Assembly (NCBI RefSeq): GCF_014650815.1
Contig: NZ_BMVR01000007.1
Coordinates: 460,150 to 524,149 of the forward strand
DNA length: 64,000 nt
Source: Streptomyces flavofungini
GTDB lineage: Bacteria; Actinomycetota; Actinomycetes; Streptomycetales; Streptomycetaceae
Direction: 5' to 3'
Below, in pieces: positions 15,414 through 24,600 of this stretch. A model generated the notes under the pieces. It ran no database searches and was not told the origin of the DNA. It was given only the letters and a program-made list of their open reading frames with translations. The position numbers and the translations under genes are program-made. How positions within the stretch are numbered: position 1 is the stretch's first letter; every line of letters starts with the position of its first letter.

Positions 15414-18400
15414 ATGGCCGACAAGGGCGGGCGGGGAGACGACGACAGGCGGGCGGAGCTGCGGGAGCGCGCTGACGACGCCGTTCTCGAGGTCCGACGA
15501 CTGCTGGACGACCCCGACGGTGCGGGGTCGGCCGTGGAGGAATTGGTGCGGACGGGAGAGCGACTGTTCGCAGTCGAGGCCGAGTTGAAGGCGAACGACG
15601 AGAGTTTCTCCCACGTCTTCGTGCACCTGGGCCTGCTGCTCGGCGCGTACTGTCTGGTCAAGCGTGAGACCGCGGCGTCCGAAGCCGAGGTGCGGGCGGA
15701 GGCGCTACGGCGGCTGCGGTGGGCGAACCGCAAGGGGTCGCTCACCGATCAGCTCGCGGTCGAGGCCCGCATGATGCTGGTCTTCCTGCTCGTGCCCTGG
15801 GCCCTGCCCCGTACCGACGGCACCCGCACGGCTCTGCTGGACGCGCTGCTCGCCGTGGCCGACGAACGGGTACTGACGGAGGCGTTGCGCCGGGACCTCA
15901 CCGAGGCCGGAGAGGTGGTCGACCGCATCGCCGAGGCACCGGTCAGCCAGAAGTTCCGCCGACGGACCGCGGACATCAAACGGGACATCGAGCAGATGCT
16001 CGCCCCTGGGTCCGCTTCCTCCGGCTCGGATCCGGACGGGTCCGGCTCCTCCACCGTCCCCGTAGCCGGTGCGGAGGCCGCGCTGTTCGACGCCGTCCGC
16101 GGTCTGGTGGTTCTGGCGGGCTCGTGCAGCACCCGGCAGTTCACGCGCGTACTTCTCAGCCTGGTCACCACGTTGTCGTCCGGGCGTGACAGCGACTTGG
16201 CGGAGGTTCTGGGTCTGGTCCCGGAAGCCGCACCCCTGCTGCGCCAGGCGGCCCTCGGCAGGGAATCGGGCGCCGACGGCGTGCGCCGGGCCGCCGACCT
16301 GGCGCTGAAGGCCCGCCGCGCGTTGCCGGCCGAGGCGCCCGAGCGGGCCCGGGTCGCGAGGCTGCACGCCTACCTACTGGTCGCGTTGGAGATCCTGACG
16401 CCAGGACCGGTCGACTTCAACACCGTGGAGCGACCCACGCCGGAACCGGACGGCGACAGCCGCGACCGCTTCGAGGACTGGCCGATCGGCCTCACCGTGG
16501 ACCCCGGGGTGATCCCTCATCCCGACGGCCCGCTACGTGATTTCGTCGCCCATCTCGGCATTCGCGAGCGCCACATGGTGGCCACCTTCGACCTTCGGCT
16601 GGCGCAGCGGACCGGTGATCCGGGCTATCTGGAGGACGCCGCCATCCTGCTCAGGGAGGCCGTCGACGCGAGCTCCACCGGCTCCTGGTGGGCCCTGACC
16701 CTGCGGGCGGAACTGGGCGAGGTACTGGAGCACGCCGCCACGGCCGGCGGCAATCTGTACGACGCCGAAGTCTCCCTGGCCACGCTGCGTGATCTGCGCG
16801 CCGCCCTGGAACGCGACGGCTCGGTGCCCGCCGACGCCCCGTTCGCCCTCGAACTCGCGCTCTCCGCCGCCGACCGCGAGTTGGACCACGCGCGGCGCAG
16901 CGAAGAGCACGAGGCACTACCACGCCTGCGCGAGGAGCTCCGTGGCCGGTACGCGGCCCTGCCGCCGGACAGCAGTTGGCGCGGGAAGCTGGCGGAGCGG
17001 CTGAGCCGGCTCGGCAAACTCGGCGCGCAGGCGAACCAGGCCACCGGACGACGGGTGCCCGCAGCGGCCGGGAGACCCGAGCACATCAGTGAGCCAGAAG
17101 GCATCGGCCTTGAGGGCTCCGAGCCGGATGTGCCAGACGTGCCGGATTTACCTGACGTATCGAACCGCCCGATCGCCGAGATGCGCCGCGATCTTGACGA
17201 TCCGGAGTCGTATCGCGAGCACGAGTACGACCGGCGCGCCGCGCTCGGCCTGCGGCTGCTCCTCGCCGTGCTGGGCGGCGAGGAACCCCCGGCACTGCTG
17301 GACGAAGCCATCACCGAGCTGACCCGAGCCCGCGCGCTGCTCGTCCAGGGGCGTGGCAGAGCACACCGCGTGGACGTCCTGGCGAAGCTGGCCGAGGCCC
17401 ACATCGTGCGCGCCGCGCAGGGCGGCCCGCACGCCGACGCCGACAGAACGGCGTTCGTGGAGTTCACCCGCGAGGCGCTGGGCGAACTGGCCGCCGACGT
17501 CCTGCTCCAGATCGGCGCCGACCACGGGTTGTCCGCGGCCCTCAGCGGCGCCGTACTGGCGCGGCGGCTGGCGTTCGTCGCCTTCCGCACCCGGCGTCCC
17601 GCCGACGCGGTGGCCGACCTGGAGAAGGGGCGGGCCCTGGTGCTTCAGGCCGCTGCCGCGTCCCGAGGCATCCCCGAACTCCTCGACGCCGCCGGCCACA
17701 CCGAACTGGCCCGGCAGTGGCGCGCCCAGGTCCCCACAGGCCGGCTCCGGCCCAGGACCGACGGCGCTCCGCCGCCCCGGCCTACCGAGGACGCACCAGC
17801 CGCGCCTGCCGGGGAGACATCACCCGTACCCGACAAGGGCCCACCACCCCTGTCGCCCGACGATCCATCGATCCCCAGCGGCCTGCGGCGCAAGGCACTG
17901 ACCGCGCTGGGCGTCGGCCCCGGCGCTCAAGAAGGGCCGAGTGTCCGGCAGTTGGTGGGCGCGACGGATGTGACCGAGCTGGCCGCCGGCCTCGCCGCCA
18001 CGGACACCGACGCGTTGGTCTATCTGGTACCCGGCATGCCCCTGCCCAACGGCCCGCTCCCCGGCTACGCGCTGATCCTGCGCCCGGACGCAGGTCCGAC
18101 CGCGCTTCCTCTGCCCACGTTGATGGCCCCGGGCAGCGCGCCCCTGGAGCGATACCTCGACGCGGCGGCGGAACGCTCCCGGGCGCTCACCGACCCGGAC
18201 GCGGCCCCGTCGCGGCGTGCCACCTGCGAGAGGCACTGGCAGGACGCGCTGAGCACCCTGTGCGAGTGGGCCTGGCGGTCAGCCATGGAACCGGTGCTCA
18301 CGGCCGTACGTCCGGCCCTTGCCGCCCAGGGGCCACTGGCCCCGCCACCGCGGATCGTGCTGGTGCCCTGCGGTCGGCTCGGCGTCGTACCGTGGCACGC

Positions 18401-19235
18401 CGCGCGCATCCGCGGCCTCGGCGAGCACAGCCACCGGTACGCCTGTCACGAGGCCGTCCTCAGTTACGCCCCGTCCGGCGCCCAGTTCCTGGCCGCGGCC
18501 GCACGGCGCCGGATGGCTCCTGCCACCGGGCGGCAGGTCCTCGTCGCCGACCCGGAACTGACCCTGCCCTGGGCAGCGGTGGAGACGGCGGCCCTGCGGT
18601 CCGTCTGCTACCCCGAGGCGCTCCGCTACGGTGAGTTCCTCACCACTGACGAGGTACGCGACGCCGAGGGCACACCGGCGGAACTGCTCGCCGTGCTGCC
18701 CGGTGGTGCGTCCCCGGCGTCCGTGGTCCACCTGTCCTGCCACGCCCTTGCCGCGCCGCGCCCCACCGACTCCGCGCTGTGGCTGGCGAGTCCGCCCGGC
18801 GCGGGGGAGGGCGCGGGACGGCTCACCGTGGCCGCGATCCTCGACGGCGCCGCGGGGCGCCGACCGGACGCGGCGGGCCCACTGGTCGTGCTCAGCGCCT
18901 GCGAGACCGACCTGAGCACGCGCCACCACGACGAGGCGCTGACCCTCGCCACCGCACTGGTCACGGGCGGTGCCGCCGATGTCGTGGGGTCCCGCTGGGC
19001 GGTGCGCGACGGCCCGGCCTCCGTGATGATGGCGGTCTTCCACCACCACCTCACCGCGGGCGGACTGGCCCCGCCGGACGCCCTGCGCGCCGCCCAGTTG
19101 TGGATGCTCAACCCGCACCGCAAGCCCCCGTCCACCCTCGACGGCCTCCTCCGCCACGAGGCCACCCGCCCCGACCTCCACCACCTCCAGCACTGGGCGG
19201 CCTTCACCCACCAGGGGAATCCGGCGGCGCGGTGA
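15414..19235 (+). CDS. CHAT-domain (caspase-like) protein with long helical repeat region
   Basis: A 1273-residue cytoplasmic protein. The first roughly 850 residues are alpha-helical, leucine/alanine-rich and TPR-like (for example DPGYLEDAAILLREAVDASS), with a Pro-rich linker near 830-860. The C-terminal 320 residues are a CHAT protease domain: His1110 in VVHLSCHALAAP and Cys1163 in VVLSACETDLST form the dyad, followed by TALVTGGAADVVGSRWAV. CHAT proteins are peptidases in defence, signalling or programmed-death modules; its substrate is not encoded next to it. The ATG at 15414 (GGGGGAT upstream) was chosen; an in-frame ATG at 15339 is possible. Confidence 0.85.
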   Translation: MADKGGRGDDDRRAELRERADDAVLEVRRLLDDPDGAGSAVEELVRTGERLFAVEAELKANDESFSHVFVHLGLLLGAYCLVKRETAASEAEVRAEALRRLRWANRKGSLTDQLAVEARMMLVFLLVPWALPRTDGTRTALLDALLAVADERVLTEALRRDLTEAGEVVDRIAEAPVSQKFRRRTADIKRDIEQMLAPGSASSGSDPDGSGSSTVPVAGAEAALFDAVRGLVVLAGSCSTRQFTRVLLSLVTTLSSGRDSDLAEVLGLVPEAAPLLRQAALGRESGADGVRRAADLALKARRALPAEAPERARVARLHAYLLVALEILTPGPVDFNTVERPTPEPDGDSRDRFEDWPIGLTVDPGVIPHPDGPLRDFVAHLGIRERHMVATFDLRLAQRTGDPGYLEDAAILLREAVDASSTGSWWALTLRAELGEVLEHAATAGGNLYDAEVSLATLRDLRAALERDGSVPADAPFALELALSAADRELDHARRSEEHEALPRLREELRGRYAALPPDSSWRGKLAERLSRLGKLGAQANQATGRRVPAAAGRPEHISEPEGIGLEGSEPDVPDVPDLPDVSNRPIAEMRRDLDDPESYREHEYDRRAALGLRLLLAVLGGEEPPALLDEAITELTRARALLVQGRGRAHRVDVLAKLAEAHIVRAAQGGPHADADRTAFVEFTREALGELAADVLLQIGADHGLSAALSGAVLARRLAFVAFRTRRPADAVADLEKGRALVLQAAAASRGIPELLDAAGHTELARQWRAQVPTGRLRPRTDGAPPPRPTEDAPAAPAGETSPVPDKGPPPLSPDDPSIPSGLRRKALTALGVGPGAQEGPSVRQLVGATDVTELAAGLAATDTDALVYLVPGMPLPNGPLPGYALILRPDAGPTALPLPTLMAPGSAPLERYLDAAAERSRALTDPDAAPSRRATCERHWQDALSTLCEWAWRSAMEPVLTAVRPALAAQGPLAPPPRIVLVPCGRLGVVPWHAARIRGLGEHSHRYACHEAVLSYAPSGAQFLAAAARRRMAPATGRQVLVADPELTLPWAAVETAALRSVCYPEALRYGEFLTTDEVRDAEGTPAELLAVLPGGASPASVVHLSCHALAAPRPTDSALWLASPPGAGEGAGRLTVAAILDGAAGRRPDAAGPLVVLSACETDLSTRHHDEALTLATALVTGGAADVVGSRWAVRDGPASVMMAVFHHHLTAGGLAPPDALRAAQLWMLNPHRKPPSTLDGLLRHEATRPDLHHLQHWAAFTHQGNPAAR

Positions 19236-19360
19236 GAGGGCGGGGCGGATCCCGCCGCACCGGGCTGGCCCAACGGCAGCAGCCGCAGAACCGTGACCTA
19301 CTCGGACAGCTTCAGCGGCCCACGGGGAAGTAGCAGGGCCACCGCGAACGGATGCGAACC

Positions 19361-20020
19361 TCATGGCCGTTCGGGCTTGTGGGCAAGGAAGGTGGCGAAA
19401 GCCCTCTCGGTCCCTTCGCGGGGTTCCTCGACCAGACGGGCGGTGAGGCCGAACCCCACCTGCTTCAGCAGCTCGGCAATCCGATCAGGCGGCAGCAGGT
19501 AGGACGCGTAGGACACCGGATGACCGCCGTATGCCCGGGTGGGACGCAGGTGCTGGTCGGGCCCCACATGGCCGGCCAGCATCAAACAGCCTCCCGGCGC
19601 GAGGGTGCGGTGGAACTCGCCGAACACCACGGGCAGCAACGCCGGTGGGGTGTGGTGGGTGGAGTAATACGCGAGGATGCCGCCGAGCCGGTCGTCCTCG
19701 ATCGGGAGCGAGGTCATCGAGCCGACACTGAAACGCAGATCCGGGTGGGCCCCACGGGCCAGCTCGACCATGGCGGGCGACAGGTCTATGCCGAACGCCG
19801 GCACTTGCCGCCCGGCAAGGTAGGCCGTGACTCTTCCGGGCCCGCATCCCAGGTCGGCGACGGGCCCGAGGCCGGCCGTTCGCACGACCTCGGCGAAGAC
19901 GTTCAGCATCCCTCGCGACAGCGGATCCAGCTCCGCCGGCGGCTTCACCTGGTCGAAGTAGTCCGAAGCGACAGTGTCGTACGACTCCTGGACGGCTGCG
20001 AGGTGGGAGAGATCAGGCAT
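19361..20020 (-). CDS. Class I SAM-dependent methyltransferase
   Basis: A 219-residue methyltransferase. Motif I is VADLGCGPGRVTAYLAG at about 54-70, an acidic loop GIDLSPAMVELAR binds the ribose, and the post-motif region FGEFHRTLAPGGCLMLAGH is typical of ubiquinone/menaquinone-like (UbiE/Methyltransf_11) enzymes. The ATG at 20018-20020 gives a normal N-terminus (ESYDTVASDYFD). Acceptor substrate unknown; no biosynthetic neighbours. It is convergent with the CHAT gene. Confidence 0.87.
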   Translation of the reverse strand: MPDLSHLAAVQESYDTVASDYFDQVKPPAELDPLSRGMLNVFAEVVRTAGLGPVADLGCGPGRVTAYLAGRQVPAFGIDLSPAMVELARGAHPDLRFSVGSMTSLPIEDDRLGGILAYYSTHHTPPALLPVVFGEFHRTLAPGGCLMLAGHVGPDQHLRPTRAYGGHPVSYASYLLPPDRIAELLKQVGFGLTARLVEEPREGTERAFATFLAHKPERP

Positions 20021-20453
20021 GCGGGCGACTCTAGTGAAGGGCCCGCAGCCTGAAGGGCAGGACATGACAAGCCTCCTCCGTGCGGGAATCGACCAGCGTG
20101 CTGCACGGATGGACGAGGAGCGTTGTGCACGGCCGAGCCTCGGCCGCTGTCGACCGGTCCGTCGACGTCGTCCGCGCGGTGTTACGACTACTGCGTCGCC
20201 CGTGCGTTGACGTCCAAGAACGTCCTGGACGCCTGACCGCGCTGCGACGTTCATGAACGTCCTGGACGCCTGGCCGCGCTGCTTGGTCCGCCCGGCGGGC
20301 CGAGCGCACCGTCATGGACCGGCTGGCGCAGGTGGCGCGGGCCAGGCCGCACGCCCGTGACAGAACGCAGACACCGCGGAGCACCACCTGTAACTCGGTG
20401 CGGGATACAAATACTCCCGACCGCACGCGCCGCGCTACCTCTGGGGGAACACC
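20021..20453. other. Non-coding region with 37-bp tandem duplication
   Basis: No gene supported on either strand. A 37-base unit (starting GACGTCCAAGAACGTCCTGG) is duplicated in tandem at 20209-20245 and 20246-20282 with a few mismatches. Confidence 0.7.
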
Positions 20454-21032
20454 ATGAAGCACACCCGCGTCACCGCACTCGCCGCCATGGGCCTTGCCGC
20501 CACCCTCTCGCTCACCGCCTGTGGCGACAACTCCGGCAAGGACTCGTCCTCCAAGGGCTCTTCGTCTTCCTCTTCGGGCTCCTCGTCCTCTTCTTCGTCC
20601 TCGGACGGCTCGAAGCCGGAGGGCGGCTCGGGCTCCGACGGCTCGGAGGCCGGCAACGCGAAGTCCGGTTCTGGCGAGGGCACCGAAGACCGCGCCGGTA
20701 CCGCGAACGGCGAGACGAAGACCGACGGCAAGGTCGCGTTCTGCAAGACGGCGGACCTGGCGATCGACGCTGCGGATGCCGCGCCCGACGAGGCCACCGG
20801 CAGGATAGACATCACCATGATCAACCGGGGCTCGACCACCTGCTCGGCGACGGGCTTCGCGGGCGTCGACATCAAGGACACCGACAACACCTCGAACCCC
20901 ATCGAGCGCGGCCACGCCCAGCCGCGCGTCACCACCCTGAAGCCCGGCGACGCCGCTGTCTTCAACCTCTCCTACGACATCGACGGCAGCGGCGACGGCC
21001 TCGCGAGCCCGACCAACCTCCAGGTCACGCCC
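20454..21032 (+). pseudogene. DUF4232 lipoprotein, 5' part (cut by inversion)
   Basis: A secreted lipoprotein gene (lipobox LTAC, residues about 20-23; Ser-rich linker 27-50; DUF4232 domain from GKVAFCKTADLAIDAADAAP). The family sequence is followed until NLQVTP (codon 193), where it breaks; the open frame then runs to 21125 through foreign sequence. The missing last 34 residues lie on the minus strand at 33883-33987 and fit in frame after this point (TP|PNETH). The gene is therefore broken by a 12.96 kb inversion. A shortened secreted product from 20454-21125 is still possible. Confidence 0.85.
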
Positions 21033-21033
21033 C
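21028..21033. other. Left inversion breakpoint (CGCCCC microhomology)
   Basis: CGCCCC at 21028-21033 is matched in inverted orientation by GGGGCG at 33987-33992. The DUF4232 coding sequence is to its left and an esterase 3' fragment to its right. Confidence 0.8.
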
Positions 21034-21199
21034 GCCCGAGGTCGCTGCTTGGCGTGACGCTCCGGCCCGGACCCGGATGGTCGTCCCCGGCTACGACCCG
21101 GCGCACGACGCCGAACACTGTATGACGGGCGGCTCGCTCAAGGAGTGGTTTGACGCCCTGGTGCACGTGCGCGAGGTCACGCCGACGCAGTTCCTCTCC
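21032..21199 (+). pseudogene. Erythromycin-esterase-like gene, 3' fragment
   Basis: Forward frame PPEVAAWRDAPARTRMVVPG, then YDPAHDAEHCMTGG, SLKEWFDALVHV and REVTPTQFL: this matches the conserved C-terminus of erythromycin esterase family proteins. It has no start and begins exactly at the breakpoint. Its N-terminal part is on the minus strand at 33991-34807. Downstream of FLS the open frame continues to 21424 in non-homologous sequence, so the original stop may also have been lost. Confidence 0.85.
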
Positions 21200-21225
21200 T
21201 GGCCAGGCGGCCCGCACCCAGGTCC

Positions 21226-21495
21226 TCACCGGCTCGTCGGCCGGGTGTTGGGCGGGGACGCCGTGGCGCCAGCCGCCGGTCGCCACCAGGTCCTGCCGCG
21301 CCACCCGGCGGGTCCGGGTAGTTCGGATTCGAGGCGGCGCTGCAGTTCGCTGAGGGTCTCGCGTGCGAGGCCGAGCCTTTCCGAGTCGAGGCCTTCGGTG
21401 GTGCGCAGTGCCAGGTGGGTGTAGGCCGCCTGCATCCTGCGCAGTGCGGCGCGGCTGGTCGGGGTGACTTCGAGCAGGCTCGCCGACCTCGCCAT
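21226..21495 (-). CDS. Small helical hypothetical protein
   Basis: An 89-residue frame whose first 62 residues (MARSASLLEVTPTSRAALRR, then MQAAYTHLALRTTEGL and ETLSELQRRLESEL) look like a real amphipathic helical protein. The last 27 residues look like non-coding translation, so the gene may be truncated at its 3' end. It lies just inside the left end of the inverted segment. Family unknown. Confidence 0.4.
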   Translation of the reverse strand: MARSASLLEVTPTSRAALRRMQAAYTHLALRTTEGLDSERLGLARETLSELQRRLESELPGPAGWRGRTWWRPAAGATASPPNTRPTSR

Positions 21496-21670
21496 CTGAA
21501 CAGCCGTCAGGAGCCGATGTCCGGTGACGCTGCTCTGCGGCGTAACCGGGCTTCGCCGCGGCGTTCATAGGACGTTGATCAATAAAGGATCGCTCCTCGC
21601 GAGTCTTCACCACGGGCGCGTCCGCGCCCGGAATCGGCAAGAAGACCGGCAAGAAGAAGGGAGCATCCCT

Positions 21671-24600
21671 GTGCGTAAGAGACGCACGGCGGCTGCCTGG
21701 TGCGCGGCACTGGCCTTCGCCCTGCTCGCGACCCCCGCGGTCGCGGCGGACGGCCCGGAAGGGCCCACCAGACCAGACCGCCCCGAGAAGCCGCGGCCAC
21801 CGGCGGCGAAGGCGACCGGCGGGGCGGGGGCTCCGTCGGCGACGGCGGGCACGGAGGCCGCCGCGGCGGCCGACGAAGGACCGCCGACCGACGGGAAGTT
21901 CTACATCCAGAACGCCTCCAGCGGCTACCACATGTCGGCGACCGACAACCCGGTCGCCACCCACCGCCCCAAGGGTGACGAGGACCAACAGCAGTGGGAG
22001 TTCACCCGGAACGCCGACGGCACGTACAAGATCAAGAACCCGGACCGGGACGGACAGTGCGTGACCGAGTGGGAGCACGCCATGGGTCCCAGGATCCGCA
22101 TCGGTCCCTGTGACGCCGAGAAGACCAACTGGGAATTCCGGCACGACAAGGGTGATCGGTACCGCATCCACGTACCGGGCTCGGACCGCAGGCTGTGGGG
22201 CGGGCCAAAGAACGACTCCTCGGTCTGGGTGGACACTTCCGACCCGGACGCCGAGAAGCAGAACTGGTACATCACGCCGATCAAACCGCCGAAGTCGCCG
22301 ATGCCGTCGGATCCGACACTCGACGACATGACGTTCCTGACGACGCACAACGCGTTCTTCAACTCGGAGGACTCGCCGCCGCTCGGGTTTCCCAACCAGC
22401 CGCACTCGGTGGAACGTCAACTCCGGGACGGCGCGCGGTCGGTGATGCTCGACGGGCACTACGCCAACGGGCGCGTGCGCATGTGTCACGGCAGCTGCCT
22501 GGGCGGCGAAGTCAGCTCGACCGTGACGTTCTCCAAGATCTTCGAGGACATCATCGCCTACATGCGGGAGGACAAGGAGGCCGTCGTCACCATCTTCCTT
22601 GAGGACTACACGACCGCGGAGCAGTTGGAGAAGGAGCTCGGCGACGACCTCGCCCCCGGCACCGACGCGGCCAAGATGGTCTTCCGGCCCGACGTCGAGG
22701 ACGTGAAGGAGAAGGGCTGGCCGACCGTCAAGTCCATGGTCGACTCCGGCAAGCGCCTGCTCCTGTTCACCGGCGACCGGCAGGCCCAGGGGCAGGACTA
22801 CGGCAAGAACAAGCTGGGGTTCATGTTCGAGGAAGACTGGATCGTACAGAACTACTGGTCGATGGGGCCGGGTCTCGGCAACAGCGACTGGAGCTGCTAC
22901 AGCCGGTGGGCGGCTCCGCTCCTCAAGGAGGACAAGAACTTCCGGCGCCTGTACGTGATGAACCACTTCCGGGACGCCCCGATGGATCCCACCTACCGCA
23001 CCGACAACGAGAAGCTCCAGGACCGCGCCGAGCGCTTCTGCACGCCCGCCGCGCGCAAGAAGCCGAACTTCCTCGCGGTCGACCAGTACAAGGACGGCGA
23101 CCCCATGGCCGCCGTCAAGGCCTTGAACCAGTACACCTACCACGGCGACACCCCCGGCATGGGCGGCACCCCCGAGACCCCGCCGTCCACGGGTGGCGCC
23201 GGTGACCCCATGGACAACGCCACCGACGACCGCTCCGCCAAGCCCTCCACGTCCGGCCCGCACGAGCGGTGCCGCCCCGAGGGGCTCGCCGCGACGAAGG
23301 ACGTCGACACCCCGTACTGCAGGGTGTACGGCGACGACGGGCGCGAGTGGCTCGGCGGCAACGGGCACGACAAGCGGGTCGTCGGCTACTTCACCGGCTG
23401 GCGCACCGGTGCCAAGGGCGATCCGCGCTATCTGGCGAAGAACATTCCCTGGTCGAAGGTGTCGCACGTCAACTACGCCTTCGCGAGCGTCGACGGCGGC
23501 AACAAGATCTCCGTCGGTGACACGGACGACCCGAAGAACCCGGCGACCGGAATGACCTGGCCGGGTGTGCGCGGGGCCGAGATGGACGACTCGCTCCCGT
23601 ACCGGGGCCACTTCAACCTCCTCAACCGCTACAAGAAGAAGCATCCGCAGGTGAAGACGTTGATCTCGGTCGGCGGGTGGGCCGAGACGAAGAACTTCTA
23701 CACCATGGCCACCCACGCCGACGGCTCCGTCAATCAGGCGGGCATCGACACGTTCGCCGACTCGGTGACGGGCTTCCTCGACCGGTACGGCTTCGACGGC
23801 GTCGACATCGACTACGAGTACCCGACCGCGCTGCCCGACAGCGGCAACCCGGCCGACTGGGAGCTGTCCAACGGGCGCCGCAAGGGCCTCCAGGCCGGTT
23901 ACAACGCGCTGATGAAGACCCTGCGCGAGAAGCTGGACCGCGCGGGCGCCGACAAGGACCGCTACTACCTCCTCACCTCGGCGGGCTCCGCCTCCGGCTA
24001 TCTGGTACGCGGCTACGACGCGGGCCAGGCCCTCCAGTACCAGGACTTCGTCAACGTCATGTCGTACGACCTGCACGGCTCCTGGAACAAGTACGTCGGA
24101 CCGCAGGCGCCCCTGTACGACGACGGCAGGGACGCCGAGCTGGCCGCCGCGAAGGTCTACGACGAGAAGGAGTTCGACAAGACCGGCTACTTCAACGTCG
24201 ACTGGTCGTACCGCTACCACCGGGGCGCGCTGCCGCCCGGCCGCATCAACCTCGGTGTCCCCTACTACACCCGCGGCTGGCAGAACGTTTCCGGCGGCAC
24301 GGACGGTCTGTGGGGCACCTCGTCCCTCCCCGACCAGGGCGCCTGCCAGCCCGGCACCGGCGAGAAGGCCGACTGCGGCCACGGCGCCGAGGGCATCGAC
24401 AACGTCTGGCACGACCTCGGCACCCGGGGCGAGGAGGTCGCCTCCGGCTCCAACCCCCTGTGGCACGCCCGGAACCTCCAGGACGGCATCACCCCCGGCT
24501 ACCTCCCCTCCTACGTCGACACCGACAAGGAGTCCGGGAAGCTCAAGGGCACGTACACGGAGAAGTACGACGACACGCTCAAGGCGTCGTGGCTGTGGAA

